Part shown: positions 37,301 through 45,226 of the stretch, in pieces
How positions within the stretch are numbered: the first letter of the stretch is position 1
Layout of the letters: each line of letters begins with the position of its first letter
Assembly: GCF_028435365.1 (NCBI RefSeq)
Contig: NZ_JAGTJJ010000036.1
Coordinates: 1-64,000 of the forward strand
From: Polyangium jinanense
GTDB lineage: Bacteria; Myxococcota; Polyangia; Polyangiales; Polyangiaceae
Direction of reading: 5' to 3'
DNA: 64,000 nt
Translations under genes and position numbers: made by a program
Notes under the pieces: generated by a model
Database searches by the model: none
The model's input: only the letters and a program-made list of their open reading frames with translations
Told to the model about the DNA's origin: nothing

Positions 37301-38376
37301 GCGTGGTCGGCATACGCGTCGACGTTGTTGCCGGACGTCGAGGTCGCGCCCGAGGCCAGCCACGGATCGAACGTGCCCTGGGGGTTCTTGTTGAAGCCGT
37401 CCATCGAGACCAGCACGGGCGCGATGAAGTCGGGCTGGGAGTTGTCGGGCTGGCCCGTCGGGTGCGGCGTGAAATCGGCCTGCGGGCCGTCGAGGGGGCG
37501 TTTGTCGCCGTTCGCATCGGCCCAGACCCGGTAATTGAAAACCGCGTCGTGCGAGAGGTTCTGCCGATAGAGGACGCGCCCGTCGTCTGCCGCGATCACG
37601 TAGGCGTAGAGCCCCGCGTCCTTCTGGCCGACCTCGCGCGGACGGATTTCGAGGTAGTAAGCGGGAACGAGGCGATCCGGCAGCGGGAAGAACACCTTCT
37701 TCACGCGCGCGGGGCCGGCAAACTCGTGAGCCTGCGTGGGCACCAGATCGAAGGTCTGGTAACGACCTTTTTCGCCGCGCGGCAGGAGGTTCGCCACCGG
37801 AAGATCGGTGCCGTGGAAATCCCGGAACGCACTGGCGAGGGCGCCCTGAGGTGTCACGACGAATGTGCGCGGGACGCGCTTGTTCCCGGCAAACCCGGCC
37901 GGATGGAGGTTGTTCGAGGCAGCCACGAGGCGATGGCTGCGATCGAGCATGACGTTCGCGCCGCCGCGGAAGACCTCGATGCCCTCGATCTCCTGGCCGA
38001 GACGCACGACGACGCCGCCTGCGCCGCGATCGTGAATTTCACGCACGACCGTGGCCTGGATGGCGGCTTCCGGGAGCTTCAACATCTCGGCCGCGGAGAC
38101 GAGCGCCTTGCGCGCGGCGACGTCGGGCTTCGTGCTCGCGACGAGCGCCTTCGTGCCGCTCTGATCCCGCGAGGCCCAGAAAAAAGTGGGAGCGCCGGTG
38201 TGCGGGTGCACCGACGTGACGTGTCCGCCGAGGGGGGACCGCAAGACGCGCGGACCCCCGGCGGGAGTCGGCTGCGCGCGATAATAAGCATCGAAGTTCG
38301 GCAGCTCCTTCGCATGAGCGAAGGAAGCCCCGACCAGCGCTGTGAGCATGGTGAGACAACGAACGGAGCGCTTCAT
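34363..38376 (-). CDS. M36 (fungalysin) metalloprotease with PA insert, PKD/REJ-like domain and MYXO-CTERM tag
   Basis: The protein has 1337 residues, started at ATG 38376 because GGAGG lies 5 nt before it; an ATG at 38391 is in frame. The signal peptide ends at FAHA. An FTP-like propeptide precedes the catalytic part, with a PA domain insert ('GKIVVIDRGACTF') and the zinc motif HEWGH at about residue 638. C-terminal beta domains include 'PVANAGADLVVSGGDEVTLDG', a PKD/REJ-type repeat. The end is a MYXO-CTERM signal: a Gly-Cys-Gly-Cys motif, a hydrophobic segment 'VVPAAAALGLIGAVFA' and RLRRRSRK. Such tags direct surface anchoring in myxobacteria. The role is likely predatory or nutritional proteolysis. 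It converges on the lipase with a 4-bp gap. Confidence 0.93.
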   Translation of the reverse strand: MKRSVRCLTMLTALVGASFAHAKELPNFDAYYRAQPTPAGGPRVLRSPLGGHVTSVHPHTGAPTFFWASRDQSGTKALVASTKPDVAARKALVSAAEMLKLPEAAIQATVVREIHDRGAGGVVVRLGQEIEGIEVFRGGANVMLDRSHRLVAASNNLHPAGFAGNKRVPRTFVVTPQGALASAFRDFHGTDLPVANLLPRGEKGRYQTFDLVPTQAHEFAGPARVKKVFFPLPDRLVPAYYLEIRPREVGQKDAGLYAYVIAADDGRVLYRQNLSHDAVFNYRVWADANGDKRPLDGPQADFTPHPTGQPDNSQPDFIAPVLVSMDGFNKNPQGTFDPWLASGATSTSGNNVDAYADHAQPDGFGNGDTRPSVTAPGTFDRVYDVNLAPTANQNQIMAAATQLFYVTNWLHDYWYDSGFDEKAGNAQKSNYGRGGEEGDALRAEAQDDALNNQSRNNANMQTPADGESPIMQMYLWSGASTRSLTTNPGGTGYGTDVAEFGLQVFNTTGSLALVDDQSTTTTNETPGTFGDGCQSIKNNVTGKIVVIDRGACTFKQKAVNAQAAGAIGMILANHLNEAAPPYMPNGQPNQALNIPVLSVTLASGNAIKQAMMGGDVTATMVRSAAGVERDGTIDNHIVAHEWGHYLHNRLAYCGSNMCGGMGEGWGDTVAIHMALREGDDLDGVFGMSVYATATLGDSGYYGIRRVPYSTDMTKNGLTYRHIADDQALPDHPMAVIPAPNSEVHNAGEVWATMMFEATVALLKRSQQPGAPYDFEGARRRMADYIVASLKTVPPDATYLEQRDAILMAASTVDLKDMEILAQAFAKRGAGSCAVSPPRDSGDNIGVVESFEVKASVSDLAGGLDDTVQSCDSDGRLDAQESGRVTIELKNTGVAPLTDAVASVTAQQAGISFPNGTQVQFGTVPPFGTAKATIDVALDGSVAGISSVKLDIAVTSAETCEPKSTLVEVPYINYDNVPESAAIESAESDIETWTRSGDGADRVWNRIQNGPPNHVFHGVDSGSLSDTAYESPAIVAGPGPLTVTLKHRHEFEVGPPPQGGGTVNYDGAVIEISTDGGQSWQDAAQFAMVPYTGTITNISDNPLGNRQGFTNRNAAWPGFNTMTLNFGSSLSGKTFKLRFRIGTDPAAGAYGWEIDDIDVQGAVNKPFASIVEDSTNCVGLPVANAGADLVVSGGDEVTLDGSKSNDPDGDTLTYKWTQTEGPEVALTPNNGPKPTFVAPNTQVDVTLTFQLTISDGKGLASDLVKVTVQPGSGNGEGGGAGVGTSGSGAGGGPIIVEDEGGCGCAVVGDEQKSPVVPAAAALGLIGAVFARLRRRSRK

Positions 38377-38647
38377 CGAATCCTCCACCAACGTGGACGC
38401 GCCCGCCGCCTCGATGTGAAGCGGGCGGGTGCCGGGCCAAGGAGGGAGGCGTACTCGCTTATCGCGTGAGAGGGAAGCGAATTTACGAGGAACGTTATGG
38501 TCTCACCGCGGACTGGCGCGCGCTTCCGCACGTATTCGGACGATGATGCAAGATTCCGTCGACCACGGCTTGGAATTTCCCTCCGCGCTGCTTTTCTTTC
38601 GCAATCCGAGGTGCCAGGCGCGCGACTTGTGCTAATGGCGGCGCGGC

Positions 38648-39724
38648 ATGGTCCGTCGGTTCTTCCCGTGGTTCCTTTCGATCCTCGCCTCCGGGTGCGG
38701 CGGGACGCCCCCTCCCCTCGACCATTCGGCGCCGCCGCCGCGGATCACCACGAGTCCCGCGGCGCCGCCTGTCGTGACGCCGCCGCCGAAGCCTGCGGAA
38801 CCAAGCCCTCCGGAGACCGCTCCTGCACGAGCGGTTGCTGCTCCCACGAATTCGGGTCCTCCTTTTCCGCCGCCCACGTTCACGCCGCCCCACGCCCGCA
38901 CCGCCAAACCCGGCGACGGTGTCTTCACGCTCCTCGAGGAGGGCGCCGCACGCGGCACCGGCGCGCTCGCGCGCACCACGGTCCATCCACACCCGATCAA
39001 ACCCCACCCGTACGTCGTCCTCGTGGCGATCGATCTGCGCCGGGTCGATCTACGCCTCGTCGCGGGCACGGAAGAGCCCACGTCGACCGTGGTGTCAAAG
39101 GATCGACGCCCCGGCCTCGTCCCGGCGGCGGATCTGTCCTCGCTGATTGCGGTGTTCAATGGCGGCTTCATGGCGAAGCACGGCCAATGGGGAATGATGG
39201 TCGACGGCGACGTCTTTCTTCCGCCGCGGGAGGACGCCTGCACGGTGGCGCTTCTCGGCGACGGGTCCGTGCGTATCGCGAGCTTCCCGGCGCTCGCGCC
39301 CATCACTGCGCAAATCCGGTCCTACCGGCAGACGCCGCCGTGCCTCATCGAGGGCGGCGCGCTCCACCCGCGCCTGCCAAACGAGGACACGGCGCGGCTC
39401 TGGGGCGCGGCCGAGGGAGGTGATCGCGAGATTCGCCGCACGGCGATCGGATTGCACGAGGACGGAACGACGCTCCTCTTCGCGATCGGTGAGTGGGTAT
39501 GGGCGCGTGACCTCGCCGCCGCAATGAAATCGGCCGGTGCTGCGTCCGCCGCGGAGCTCGACATCAACTGGTCGTATACGCGGTTCCTCCTGTACGACCA
39601 TTCCACCCCACCCGCCGTCGTGTCGACGCTGATCGAAAAGGTCGAATACACGAAGAGCGGATATGTATCGAAGCCTGCACCTCGGGACTTTTTCTACCTG
39701 AAGAAGAAACAGACTCCGCCATGA
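38648..39724 (+). CDS. Phosphodiester glycosidase family (NAGPA/DUF2233-like) lipoprotein, 3' end altered by element insertion
   Basis: This 358-residue protein has a signal ending in ILASGC and a long Pro-rich linker to about residue 85. The catalytic domain contains 'IAVFNGGFMAKHGQWGMMVDG', the phosphodiester glycosidase signature, and 'RTAIGLHEDG'. The family removes phosphodiester-linked sugars. The last codons (KKKQTPP) come from the integrated element: attL covers 39696-39711. A homologous tail (LKQKQSGAPAPR) lies 5.9 kb away at attR, so the ancestral protein was slightly longer. The change is far from the active site, so activity is probably kept. Confidence 0.85.
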   Translation: MVRRFFPWFLSILASGCGGTPPPLDHSAPPPRITTSPAAPPVVTPPPKPAEPSPPETAPARAVAAPTNSGPPFPPPTFTPPHARTAKPGDGVFTLLEEGAARGTGALARTTVHPHPIKPHPYVVLVAIDLRRVDLRLVAGTEEPTSTVVSKDRRPGLVPAADLSSLIAVFNGGFMAKHGQWGMMVDGDVFLPPREDACTVALLGDGSVRIASFPALAPITAQIRSYRQTPPCLIEGGALHPRLPNEDTARLWGAAEGGDREIRRTAIGLHEDGTTLLFAIGEWVWARDLAAAMKSAGAASAAELDINWSYTRFLLYDHSTPPAVVSTLIEKVEYTKSGYVSKPAPRDFFYLKKKQTPP

Positions 39725-41429
39725 CGGACGGCGCGGGATGCCCACTTTTCACGGGGAATGCCGCGCCTTTTCGCTCTCCGTTCGCGCCGCGCCGATCCCG
39801 ACCTTGCGCCGAAACTCGCGCCAAAACCTTGCCCGGGCTACGCTCGGCGGTGATCGGTCGTACATCCAAGTCCCCCGGCTGCCCGGGCAAGGGAGGCGGG
39901 GGGAGAGGGTCGAGCCCGGCGAGGGCGGCAAGCTCGGGGATCGCCTGGACGCTCGGCGCAAGGTCCCCGAGTTCCATCTCGGACCAGCGCCGCTCATGGC
40001 GCCGGTACGTTTCGAGCGATTGCAGGGAATGCCCGGTCCGGTCCGTGATCCACGACAAGGCGCGCCCCTTGGCGAGGGAATACGTGCAGAAGAGCGCCCG
40101 AAGATCGTGCTCTTCATGAGGCCACGACTCCGCCGAGCGCGTGAAGAGCGCCGCACGACGGATCCCGGCATCCCATAGCGCCGAGCGGAGCCATTGCGCG
40201 AGCCCCGAACGTTGGATGACCGCGCATCGCGGCCCCGGAAAAAGCGGCGTCGTCGGGGTGAGGTTTTCGCCGCGCTTCCTTCGCCATTCGATCCAGGCTC
40301 GGATCATCATGGTATCGGCGGGATCCAAAGCCCATGACCGGGGATCGTTGTCTTTCGTCTTGGCGAGGCGGACGGTCGCGCGGTCGCCTTGAAAGGTGAG
40401 AGACGAAAGGGTGAGCCGCTCCGCGTCGATGAGGCGCGTCCCCTGCCGGGCTTGCCAGGCGACGAAAACGCGTAGGCACAAGGGGATCGCCGTGCAGGCG
40501 AGCAGGGTGTGCTCCTCCGCGGGCATGAGGATCTGCCGTTCGAGGTTCACCTTTGCGCGTGGCACCCATTTGGCCGGAAGGGGGAGCGTCTCGGTCCACC
40601 GGAGCGGGTAGACGGCAAGAGACAGGAGGTGACGGACGCTCGACGCGATTGACCGGACGTACCCCGGGCCGAGCCGATCGGGGATGCCCGAGAGAGCCGC
40701 CTCTCCATGATCCAGCGTCAACGCGCGGCACGGGATGCGGCCGAGCGCGGGCAAAACGTGACGGAGCCCCGAGCGATCTGCGGCGTAGCTCGTCTTCTTA
40801 TGCACCCTGCCCGGGAATACGGCAGCGAGGCGGCCCGAGAGGAAAAGCTCGGCCAAGTGCCCGAAGCTTCCGGGCAGCGTGCCAGGGCTCGGCGCGAGCA
40901 GGGCGGCGCGCTCGTGAGTGAGCCCCGGCGGGATCCAGTCCAGCGCGGAGCGCTCGCCTTCGGGCAGGATGGCGCGCCCCTCCGCGGCGAGGCGAGCGAG
41001 GGCGATTGCGGCTCGCGCGGCGTCGTCGGTCGGCGCAGCGACGATCCCCGAGAGGACCGCGGCAAGCTCACCCGCGGGGCGCCCCGCGCCGAGCAGGATC
41101 GCCAGGGCTTCCCGCGCGGCGTCGAGCCGCGTCTCGGGCAGGGCGGCGAGGCTCCGCGCGAGGGATTCGAGGGCCGCGAGCGGCAAGGCTCGGCCCTCGC
41201 GGGCGAGCGTCGCGATCACCTCGCGGTAGCGCCCGGCGCGCGCGGTCGCCTCCGGTGTCTCGACTCGGCCGAGCCCGGCGAGGCGGATCGTCGTGCGCTT
41301 TCCGGCGAGGGTGATCCGGATTTCGTACCCGTTCGCGCGGAAGCAGGCTTCGCCGGTGATCGGCCGCCCGCCGCGAGAAGTTGTCCCGTCGTTTGTCGTG
41401 GTGCTAGTCAAGGTGAGCCTCCGGCCCAT
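39564..41429 (-). CDS. int: Tyrosine recombinase/integrase of an integrative element
   Basis: The frame encodes up to 621 residues. ATG 41429 has no ribosome site; TTG 41411 in the same frame has GGAGG 6 nt upstream and overlaps a preceding stop, so it may be the true start. The catalytic domain shows the Arg of 'QGTRLIDAERLTL', HDLR (His/Arg), 'RTGH' and Tyr475 in 'SLETYRRH'. A Pro-rich linker follows. attL (39696-39711) is inside the frame, so the last 43 residues are read antisense from the host glycosidase gene. In a circle, the frame would continue into the right end of the element (to 45223) and add 123 residues instead. This is the arrangement known for Mx8 Int. Confidence 0.9.
   Translation of the reverse strand: MGRRLTLTSTTTNDGTTSRGGRPITGEACFRANGYEIRITLAGKRTTIRLAGLGRVETPEATARAGRYREVIATLAREGRALPLAALESLARSLAALPETRLDAAREALAILLGAGRPAGELAAVLSGIVAAPTDDAARAAIALARLAAEGRAILPEGERSALDWIPPGLTHERAALLAPSPGTLPGSFGHLAELFLSGRLAAVFPGRVHKKTSYAADRSGLRHVLPALGRIPCRALTLDHGEAALSGIPDRLGPGYVRSIASSVRHLLSLAVYPLRWTETLPLPAKWVPRAKVNLERQILMPAEEHTLLACTAIPLCLRVFVAWQARQGTRLIDAERLTLSSLTFQGDRATVRLAKTKDNDPRSWALDPADTMMIRAWIEWRRKRGENLTPTTPLFPGPRCAVIQRSGLAQWLRSALWDAGIRRAALFTRSAESWPHEEHDLRALFCTYSLAKGRALSWITDRTGHSLQSLETYRRHERRWSEMELGDLAPSVQAIPELAALAGLDPLPPPPLPGQPGDLDVRPITAERSPGKVLARVSAQGRDRRGANGERKGAAFPVKSGHPAPSVMAESVSSSGRKSPEVQASIHIRSSCIRPFRSASTRRRVGWNGRTGGTAYTTS
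39696..39711 (+). other. attL, left attachment site
   Basis: ACCTGAAGAAGAAACA, 15 of 16 identical to attR. It lies in the last codons of the glycosidase gene (+) and inside the integrase frame (-), the usual position of a tyrosine-recombinase core at a gene 3' end. Confidence 0.7.
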
Positions 41430-41637
41430 CTATCGTGGGTTTGGGGGTAGGCGCCTCTCTCCGGTTCCAGCGGGGGGAGGCGCCGCTTGCATTGCCGTGA
41501 GCCCCGATCATCGGGCAGAGCCCGCTTGGCTGCAAGCGAAGTTTGGAAAGCGCGGACATTGCGTGTCCGTGCAGGCGATCCAGACAGTAGCGACACGCAC
41601 GCCCGGGGCTCGACTTTCGTTCGGTTCGGGCGCACAT
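41404..41637 (-). CDS. Small Cys/His-containing protein preceding the integrase
   Basis: The 77-residue frame from ATG 41637 reads 'CARTERKSSPGRACRYCLDRLHGH' split around a CxxC pair, followed by 'SALSKLRLQPSGLCPMIGAHG'. The Cys/His spacing could form a small zinc site. Its TAG stop overlaps the TTG candidate start of the integrase (TTGACTAG), which would couple the two. I do not recognise a family, and other frames are open here, so this is a tentative gene. It may help control integrase or excision. Confidence 0.4.
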   Translation of the reverse strand: MCARTERKSSPGRACRYCLDRLHGHAMSALSKLRLQPSGLCPMIGAHGNASGASPRWNRREAPTPKPTIDGPEAHLD

Positions 41638-41840
41638 GGGCACTTCCCGTTTACTCGCGCGAGAAGGGCCCGTGATGCGAGCGGGCGTGCTGGGGGAGCG
41701 GCGCCGCCTCTCGGCGCGTCCTTGCCCCCGTTCCGGCCATTCTAGGGGCCATCGTGCCAGGGCTGCGCGGCGAGGGAGCGAGCCCGCGTCGAGGCGTCGG
41801 TGTGCGGATGTAGGTTGTTTGTCTACACACTCGCGCACAT

Positions 41841-42785
41841 TCACGACGCAGCGGTTGACGGCGGAGACCAATATCGCGGCCGATACCAAAGCTCTCTTGG
41901 AAACGGAGTGCGCTGCCATATCGCCTCTTGCAGCCGATCCTTGTAATGCGACGGGACCTTGGCGATCGTCTCCGGAGTCATCCGGCAGAGCACGCGGACG
42001 ATGGCCTCGTGGTCGGCCCGGTCCGGGCCATCGCCGTAGAAGCGATGGATCGCTGCGATGACCTCATCGACGCCCGGATCGTGACGCGCTGGGATCTCTA
42101 TCTCCTCTCCGGATCTCTCCCTCCCTAATAGCCTCCCTTCCGGATCTCCCATAGAGAGAGATCTATTAGGAGAGTATGTGCGCGGCACGCACTCCGGCGA
42201 GGTGCGCGGCACGCACTCCGGCGAGGTGTGCGGCACGCACTCCGGCGAGGTGTGCGGCACGCACTCCGGCGAGGTGTGCGGCACGCACTCCGGCGAGGTG
42301 CGCGGCGCGCACTCCGGTGGGGGCTCTTCCGAGTCCGCCGGGGGTGTGCGGCGCGCACGTGGTTGACTATCCGAGGTCGGTTCCTTCTGTGTGCGGCCTG
42401 CCACCTTCGCCCTCCGCGGTGGGCTTACGGGCGCTGGGGGAGGCAATGAAGCGTCGTAGACGAACCAGGCAACCGTACCAATGAGGTAATCGTCCACTAG
42501 ACGTATGTTCGTCACGCCTCGTGCATTCAATACGTATATGGCCTTTCGTACAGTCTCCGTCGACATGTAGGCGCCTGCGGCCTTGGCAAGGGTCACCTTG
42601 TGCTTACGCTCGATGGTGCCATCCCTATTGGCCTTTCGGACGAGCGTTTCCAGCACCCTCGCCTGCACGGAATCGGACGCACTCGGATGCGGGTCAAGGC
42701 GAACTTCGCCCATGTGCACGCGATCGATAGCGACGAACGTAAGCGCCACGGAGCCCGGCTTCGATGTCTCGTCCACGGCGATCAC
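41841..42785 (-). CDS. HTH protein with internal SPECVPHT repeat, element control or replication protein
   Basis: This 314-residue protein starts at GTG 42785, overlapping the upstream stop by 4 bp. The N-terminal part (about 20-110) resembles a winged helix: 'QARVLETLVRKANRDGTIERKHKVTLAKAAGAYMSTETVRKAIYVLNARG' in outline, with a beta wing. The middle has Pro-rich sequence and six copies of an 8-residue unit SPECVPHT/SPECVPRT (about 155-205), encoded by a 24-bp DNA repeat. The C-terminus has 'EVIAAIHRFYGDG' and Trp/Arg-rich motifs. Similar modular HTH proteins act in plasmid or phage replication control; the exact role is not known. Confidence 0.7.
   Translation of the reverse strand: MIAVDETSKPGSVALTFVAIDRVHMGEVRLDPHPSASDSVQARVLETLVRKANRDGTIERKHKVTLAKAAGAYMSTETVRKAIYVLNARGVTNIRLVDDYLIGTVAWFVYDASLPPPAPVSPPRRAKVAGRTQKEPTSDSQPRARRTPPADSEEPPPECAPRTSPECVPHTSPECVPHTSPECVPHTSPECVPRTSPECVPRTYSPNRSLSMGDPEGRLLGRERSGEEIEIPARHDPGVDEVIAAIHRFYGDGPDRADHEAIVRVLCRMTPETIAKVPSHYKDRLQEAIWQRTPFPRELWYRPRYWSPPSTAAS
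42181..42324 (-). repeat. 24-bp in-frame tandem repeat, six units
   Basis: Unit CGCGGCACGCACTCCGGCGA plus GGTG, repeated at 42181, 42205, 42229, 42253, 42277 and (degenerate) 42301. Units differ by C/T at the first base. It encodes SPECVPHT/R octapeptides in the HTH protein. All six frames are open across it, so opposite-strand frames are not evidence of genes. Confidence 0.9.
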
Positions 42786-43219
42786 CTCTTGCTCCGACGC
42801 CGCGACGCAGGCGCATCCGACGCAGGCGCATCCGGGAAGGCAAAGCCGAGCCCCGCCCCCATCTTCCGCGCGGCGGAGTCCTCACTCTCCGGGCTCGGCT
42901 CGGCGGCGAGGTCCGGGCCGCTCTCGACAGGCTGCTCGTTCCTGTCGAGGTTCGCAGGCGAGGCGCCGAGCCCGCGCAAGTAGGCGATCAGCGCCTCCGT
43001 GTCGACCATGCGTGCCTTCCCCTGGACGAGGACGGGCAGCGGGAATCCCGGCGCGCGGACCATGGCGAGGAAGCGATCCCGCGGGATCCCAAGGATGGCG
43101 AGCGATGTTTCCTGCGATACGAACGCAGGACGCGGGGCGATCAAAGTGATCGCGCCAGAGGGGATCACGAGCGAGAGGGCAGGTGCGGCGAGCGGTGGGC
43201 GAGCATCGGAAGAGCGCAT
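42782..43219 (-). CDS. Excisionase/AlpA-like HTH protein
   Basis: This 145-residue protein begins at ATG 43219, about 40 bp downstream of a strong promoter. Residues about 35-85 read 'ETSLAILGIPRDRFLAMVRAP' and then 'MVDTEALIAYLRGLG', a MerR/excisionase-type helix-turn-helix with wing. The C-terminus is low-complexity Ala/Ser/Pro. It is the first gene of a leftward unit: its stop overlaps the GTG of the next gene (GTGA), and the unit ends with the integrase. Its probable task is directionality of integration or control of the element. Confidence 0.75.
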   Translation of the reverse strand: MRSSDARPPLAAPALSLVIPSGAITLIAPRPAFVSQETSLAILGIPRDRFLAMVRAPGFPLPVLVQGKARMVDTEALIAYLRGLGASPANLDRNEQPVESGPDLAAEPSPESEDSAARKMGAGLGFAFPDAPASDAPASRRRSKR

Positions 43220-43264
43220 CGCCCGAAACTGAACGAAAGAAACACCTCGCGCTAGCCGGCGCGA

Positions 43265-43293
43265 AGCCTACCCGAGACACACAACAATGTCAA
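43265..43293 (-). promoter_or_regulatory. Sigma-70-type promoter of the element's leftward genes
   Basis: On the minus strand TTGACA (43293-43288) is followed by a 17-bp spacer and TAGGCT (43270-43265). The -35 box is a perfect consensus and the spacing is optimal; the -10 is weaker. Transcription would start near 43258, about 40 bp before the excisionase-like gene. Confidence 0.65.
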
Positions 43294-43717
43294 CAACTTT
43301 ATTGGTGCAACGATGCTCTTTGGCCCGAGAAAACAAGCCAAAGCAGGCCGTAGCAAGGTCCCGGCTCTCAGGTGCGCGGGCGCTTGACGCACATGGCGAT
43401 CCGATTGTCAACACAATTCGCGGTGACTTGGTTCGCATTAGGGCACAATGGTGAACTCGCAAACAATTCGTCTGTTGGAAGACGACGTCGGACGGCTCCG
43501 CCGTGCGGATCGAGCGGGCTCTCGACCGGCTCCGCCGGCTGCGCCGAGCACGAGCTTGAAGAGGACGTCGAGCGGGCTCTCGACCGGCTGCGCCGAGCGG
43601 ATCGAGCGCCTGGACAGTGGGAAGCAGGGCGCCCAGGGAGCCACGGAACCACCACCTCCCACCTAGTCTCACGTCGCGAACTTGTGTGGAAGCGCGCCAT
43701 CGTGCGAGCGTCGGCGG
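43294..43717. other. Non-coding, partly decayed stretch in the element
   Basis: It has lower GC at 43280-43460. A 21-bp exact duplication, CGAGCGGGCTCTCGACCGGC plus T, occurs at 43511 and 43569. Peptides with LEDDVGRLRRADRA and EEDVERALDRLRRADRA in two different + frames suggest a duplicated and frameshifted small gene. No intact gene is claimed. Confidence 0.4.
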
Positions 43718-43963
43718 ATGGACTACATCGACGACATGGCTCCCATAGAGCGAATCCGCTTTTTCGAGGCAATGCAAGAGGTGAGGAAGCGACTATCCGA
43801 CACTCCGAACACGCCTGTTCCGATAGCTGTTGAGAACGCGTCGCCAGAACAGGTGACGCTGTTCATGAACGCCGCGATCAAGGAACTCGGCCCCGGCTAT
43901 GACGTGAAACCCTCTCCCGTCGTTCCGAGCGTCATAGAGTTCCGGCTGCGCGAGCGACCGTAG
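43718..43963 (+). CDS. Small hypothetical protein of the element
   Basis: The 81-residue frame from ATG 43718 reads MDYIDDMAPIERIRFF and has a balanced composition unlike the shadow frames around it, with 'ENASPEQVTLFMNAAIKELG' and an EFRLRERP end. A TTG at 43682 would give a longer form. It is the only rightward gene in the element. I recognise no family. The product may be a small regulator or an accessory protein. Confidence 0.5.
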   Translation: MDYIDDMAPIERIRFFEAMQEVRKRLSDTPNTPVPIAVENASPEQVTLFMNAAIKELGPGYDVKPSPVVPSVIEFRLRERP

Positions 43964-44052
43964 CTACAGTGGGCGGTAATCGCGGTCGCAAAACCTGATT
44001 GCTCTCAACCGACAACGGGCGTCGTGGTGCGGCACACGACGCCCGTCGCCTT

Positions 44053-44646
44053 TCAGCGCTTACGCTTGCGCGTCTTCCACGTGGGGCGCGGAGCCTGCTT
44101 CGGGGCGGGAGCCGCGCCGAGCTTCCGAAGGGCGGCGCGGAGCCGCTTCTCGTGGGCGTGGTACGTCGCCCGTGGTTGCCCTACGGCGCGCGCCGCGTCC
44201 GCGCCGATGAGCCCGCGGGCGGCGAGTTCCACGACGTGGGCGACCTTCGGACTCGACGCCATGACCCGCGCGAGCACGTCCGCCGCTTCTATCGCCGCCG
44301 TCGGATCGGGCGACACGAGGATCGGCACCGACCGGAGCGAGGACACGGGATCCTCGCGCCCGGAACCGCGCCGCGAGAGGTTCATGGCGTGAAACCACGC
44401 CGTCTGCCGCGCGAACCCGTGCAGGGCCGCATCGGGCGGCGTCCTCTCTCCGCCGCGCACGCGCCCTTCGTTCAGGGCTTCCCACGTCGTGATCATCGTG
44501 TCCTGCACGAGATCGGGCACATGCCGCCGTTCCACGCCGATCGCGCGGGCATGGCGAAGGAGCATCGGGCGCATGGCCTCGATGTCCCCCGCGTCCGCCT
44601 CTACGATCGGCGCGCCCCCGCCGGGGGAGGCGCGATACCGGATCAC
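44053..44646 (-). CDS. Sigma-70-like (ECF-type) protein of the element
   Basis: This 197-residue protein starts at GTG 44646, overlapping the upstream stop (GTGA). Residues about 20-60 read 'MRPMLLRHARAIGVERRHVPDLVQDTMITTWEAL', the region 2 pattern of sigma factors ('DLVQDT...'). A region 4-like HTH lies near 145-180 ('AARGLIGADAARAVGQPRATYHAHEKRLRAAL'). It ends in a basic tail. It could direct transcription of the element or be a sigma-derived regulator. It is the last gene of a four-gene overlapping unit. Confidence 0.75.
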   Translation of the reverse strand: MIRYRASPGGGAPIVEADAGDIEAMRPMLLRHARAIGVERRHVPDLVQDTMITTWEALNEGRVRGGERTPPDAALHGFARQTAWFHAMNLSRRGSGREDPVSSLRSVPILVSPDPTAAIEAADVLARVMASSPKVAHVVELAARGLIGADAARAVGQPRATYHAHEKRLRAALRKLGAAPAPKQAPRPTWKTRKRKR

Positions 44647-44906
44647 GGCGCGTCACCCCGCGCGAGCATTTCCACGTCGACGTCGAGCGCGTGCGCGACG
44701 CCCGTAGCGAAGTGCAGCGTGCAGGCGATTTGCCCGCGGAGGAACGCCTGCACGTACATCGGCGCGTAGCCGATCGCGTCGGACGCCTTCCACAACCCAC
44801 GCCCGGCGACGTAGGGCGCGAGGGCCTTCCGAACGCGCGCGGCTTGCTCCGCCGTAAGGACCGCGGGAAGGCTCTCCGGGGCCTTGTCCTGGTCGTGCTC
44901 GGTCAC
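44643..44906 (-). CDS. Small XRE-like HTH protein
   Basis: This 87-residue protein starts at GTG 44906 and overlaps genes on both sides by 4 bp. 'VRKALAPYVAGRGLWKASDAIGYAPMYVQAFLRGQIACTLHFATGVAHALDV' in outline resembles an XRE-type helix-turn-helix, with helices 2 and 3 around 'ASDAIGYAPMYVQAFLRG'. It is a likely DNA-binding partner of the sigma-like protein encoded next. Homology is judged by pattern only. Confidence 0.65.
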   Translation of the reverse strand: MTEHDQDKAPESLPAVLTAEQAARVRKALAPYVAGRGLWKASDAIGYAPMYVQAFLRGQIACTLHFATGVAHALDVDVEMLARGDAP

Positions 44907-45226
44907 GAGGCACCCCCTTTCCGCTTCGGGGGAGTCACGAGGACGAGGGCGGGCGCCTTGCGGGGCGGCGCCTTCCCGGCGAGGGCGTCATCGACGGAGA
45001 GCCCCACGGCGCGGGCGATGCTCCGGGCGAGCGCCATGTGCCCGGGCTCGGTCCCGTCCATGAATGCGAGCACGACCGAGCGCCGGAAGCTCACGGCGTG
45101 AGCCACGGCGATCCACGTGCCCTTTTCGCGGAAGAGGTGGCGAAGCAGGGCGCGGAGGTGCGACCGTTGGATCTCGATCAAGCCTCCGGAGTAGAGAGGC
45201 CGATCCATGCGAGCGGGGCGGGTCAT
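44903..45226 (-). CDS. Small XRE-like HTH protein
   Basis: This 107-residue protein starts at ATG 45226 and overlaps its neighbours (ATGA upstream, GTGA downstream). The central part 'FREKGTWIAVAHAVSFRRSVVLAFMDGTEPGHMALARSIARAVGLSVDDAL' in outline has the layout of XRE repressors and resembles the next protein in the unit. The tail is basic. It is a candidate regulator of the element. Confidence 0.65.
   Translation of the reverse strand: MTRPARMDRPLYSGGLIEIQRSHLRALLRHLFREKGTWIAVAHAVSFRRSVVLAFMDGTEPGHMALARSIARAVGLSVDDALAGKAPPRKAPALVLVTPPKRKGGAS

Noticed and set aside
35059..38469. 1136-codon open frame on the + strand
   Set aside because: It is antisense to the M36 protease, with no domain and Arg/Val/Asp-rich low-complexity sequence.
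42181..42324. CRISPR-like array
   Set aside because: The 24-bp units follow each other without spacers and are in frame within a gene.
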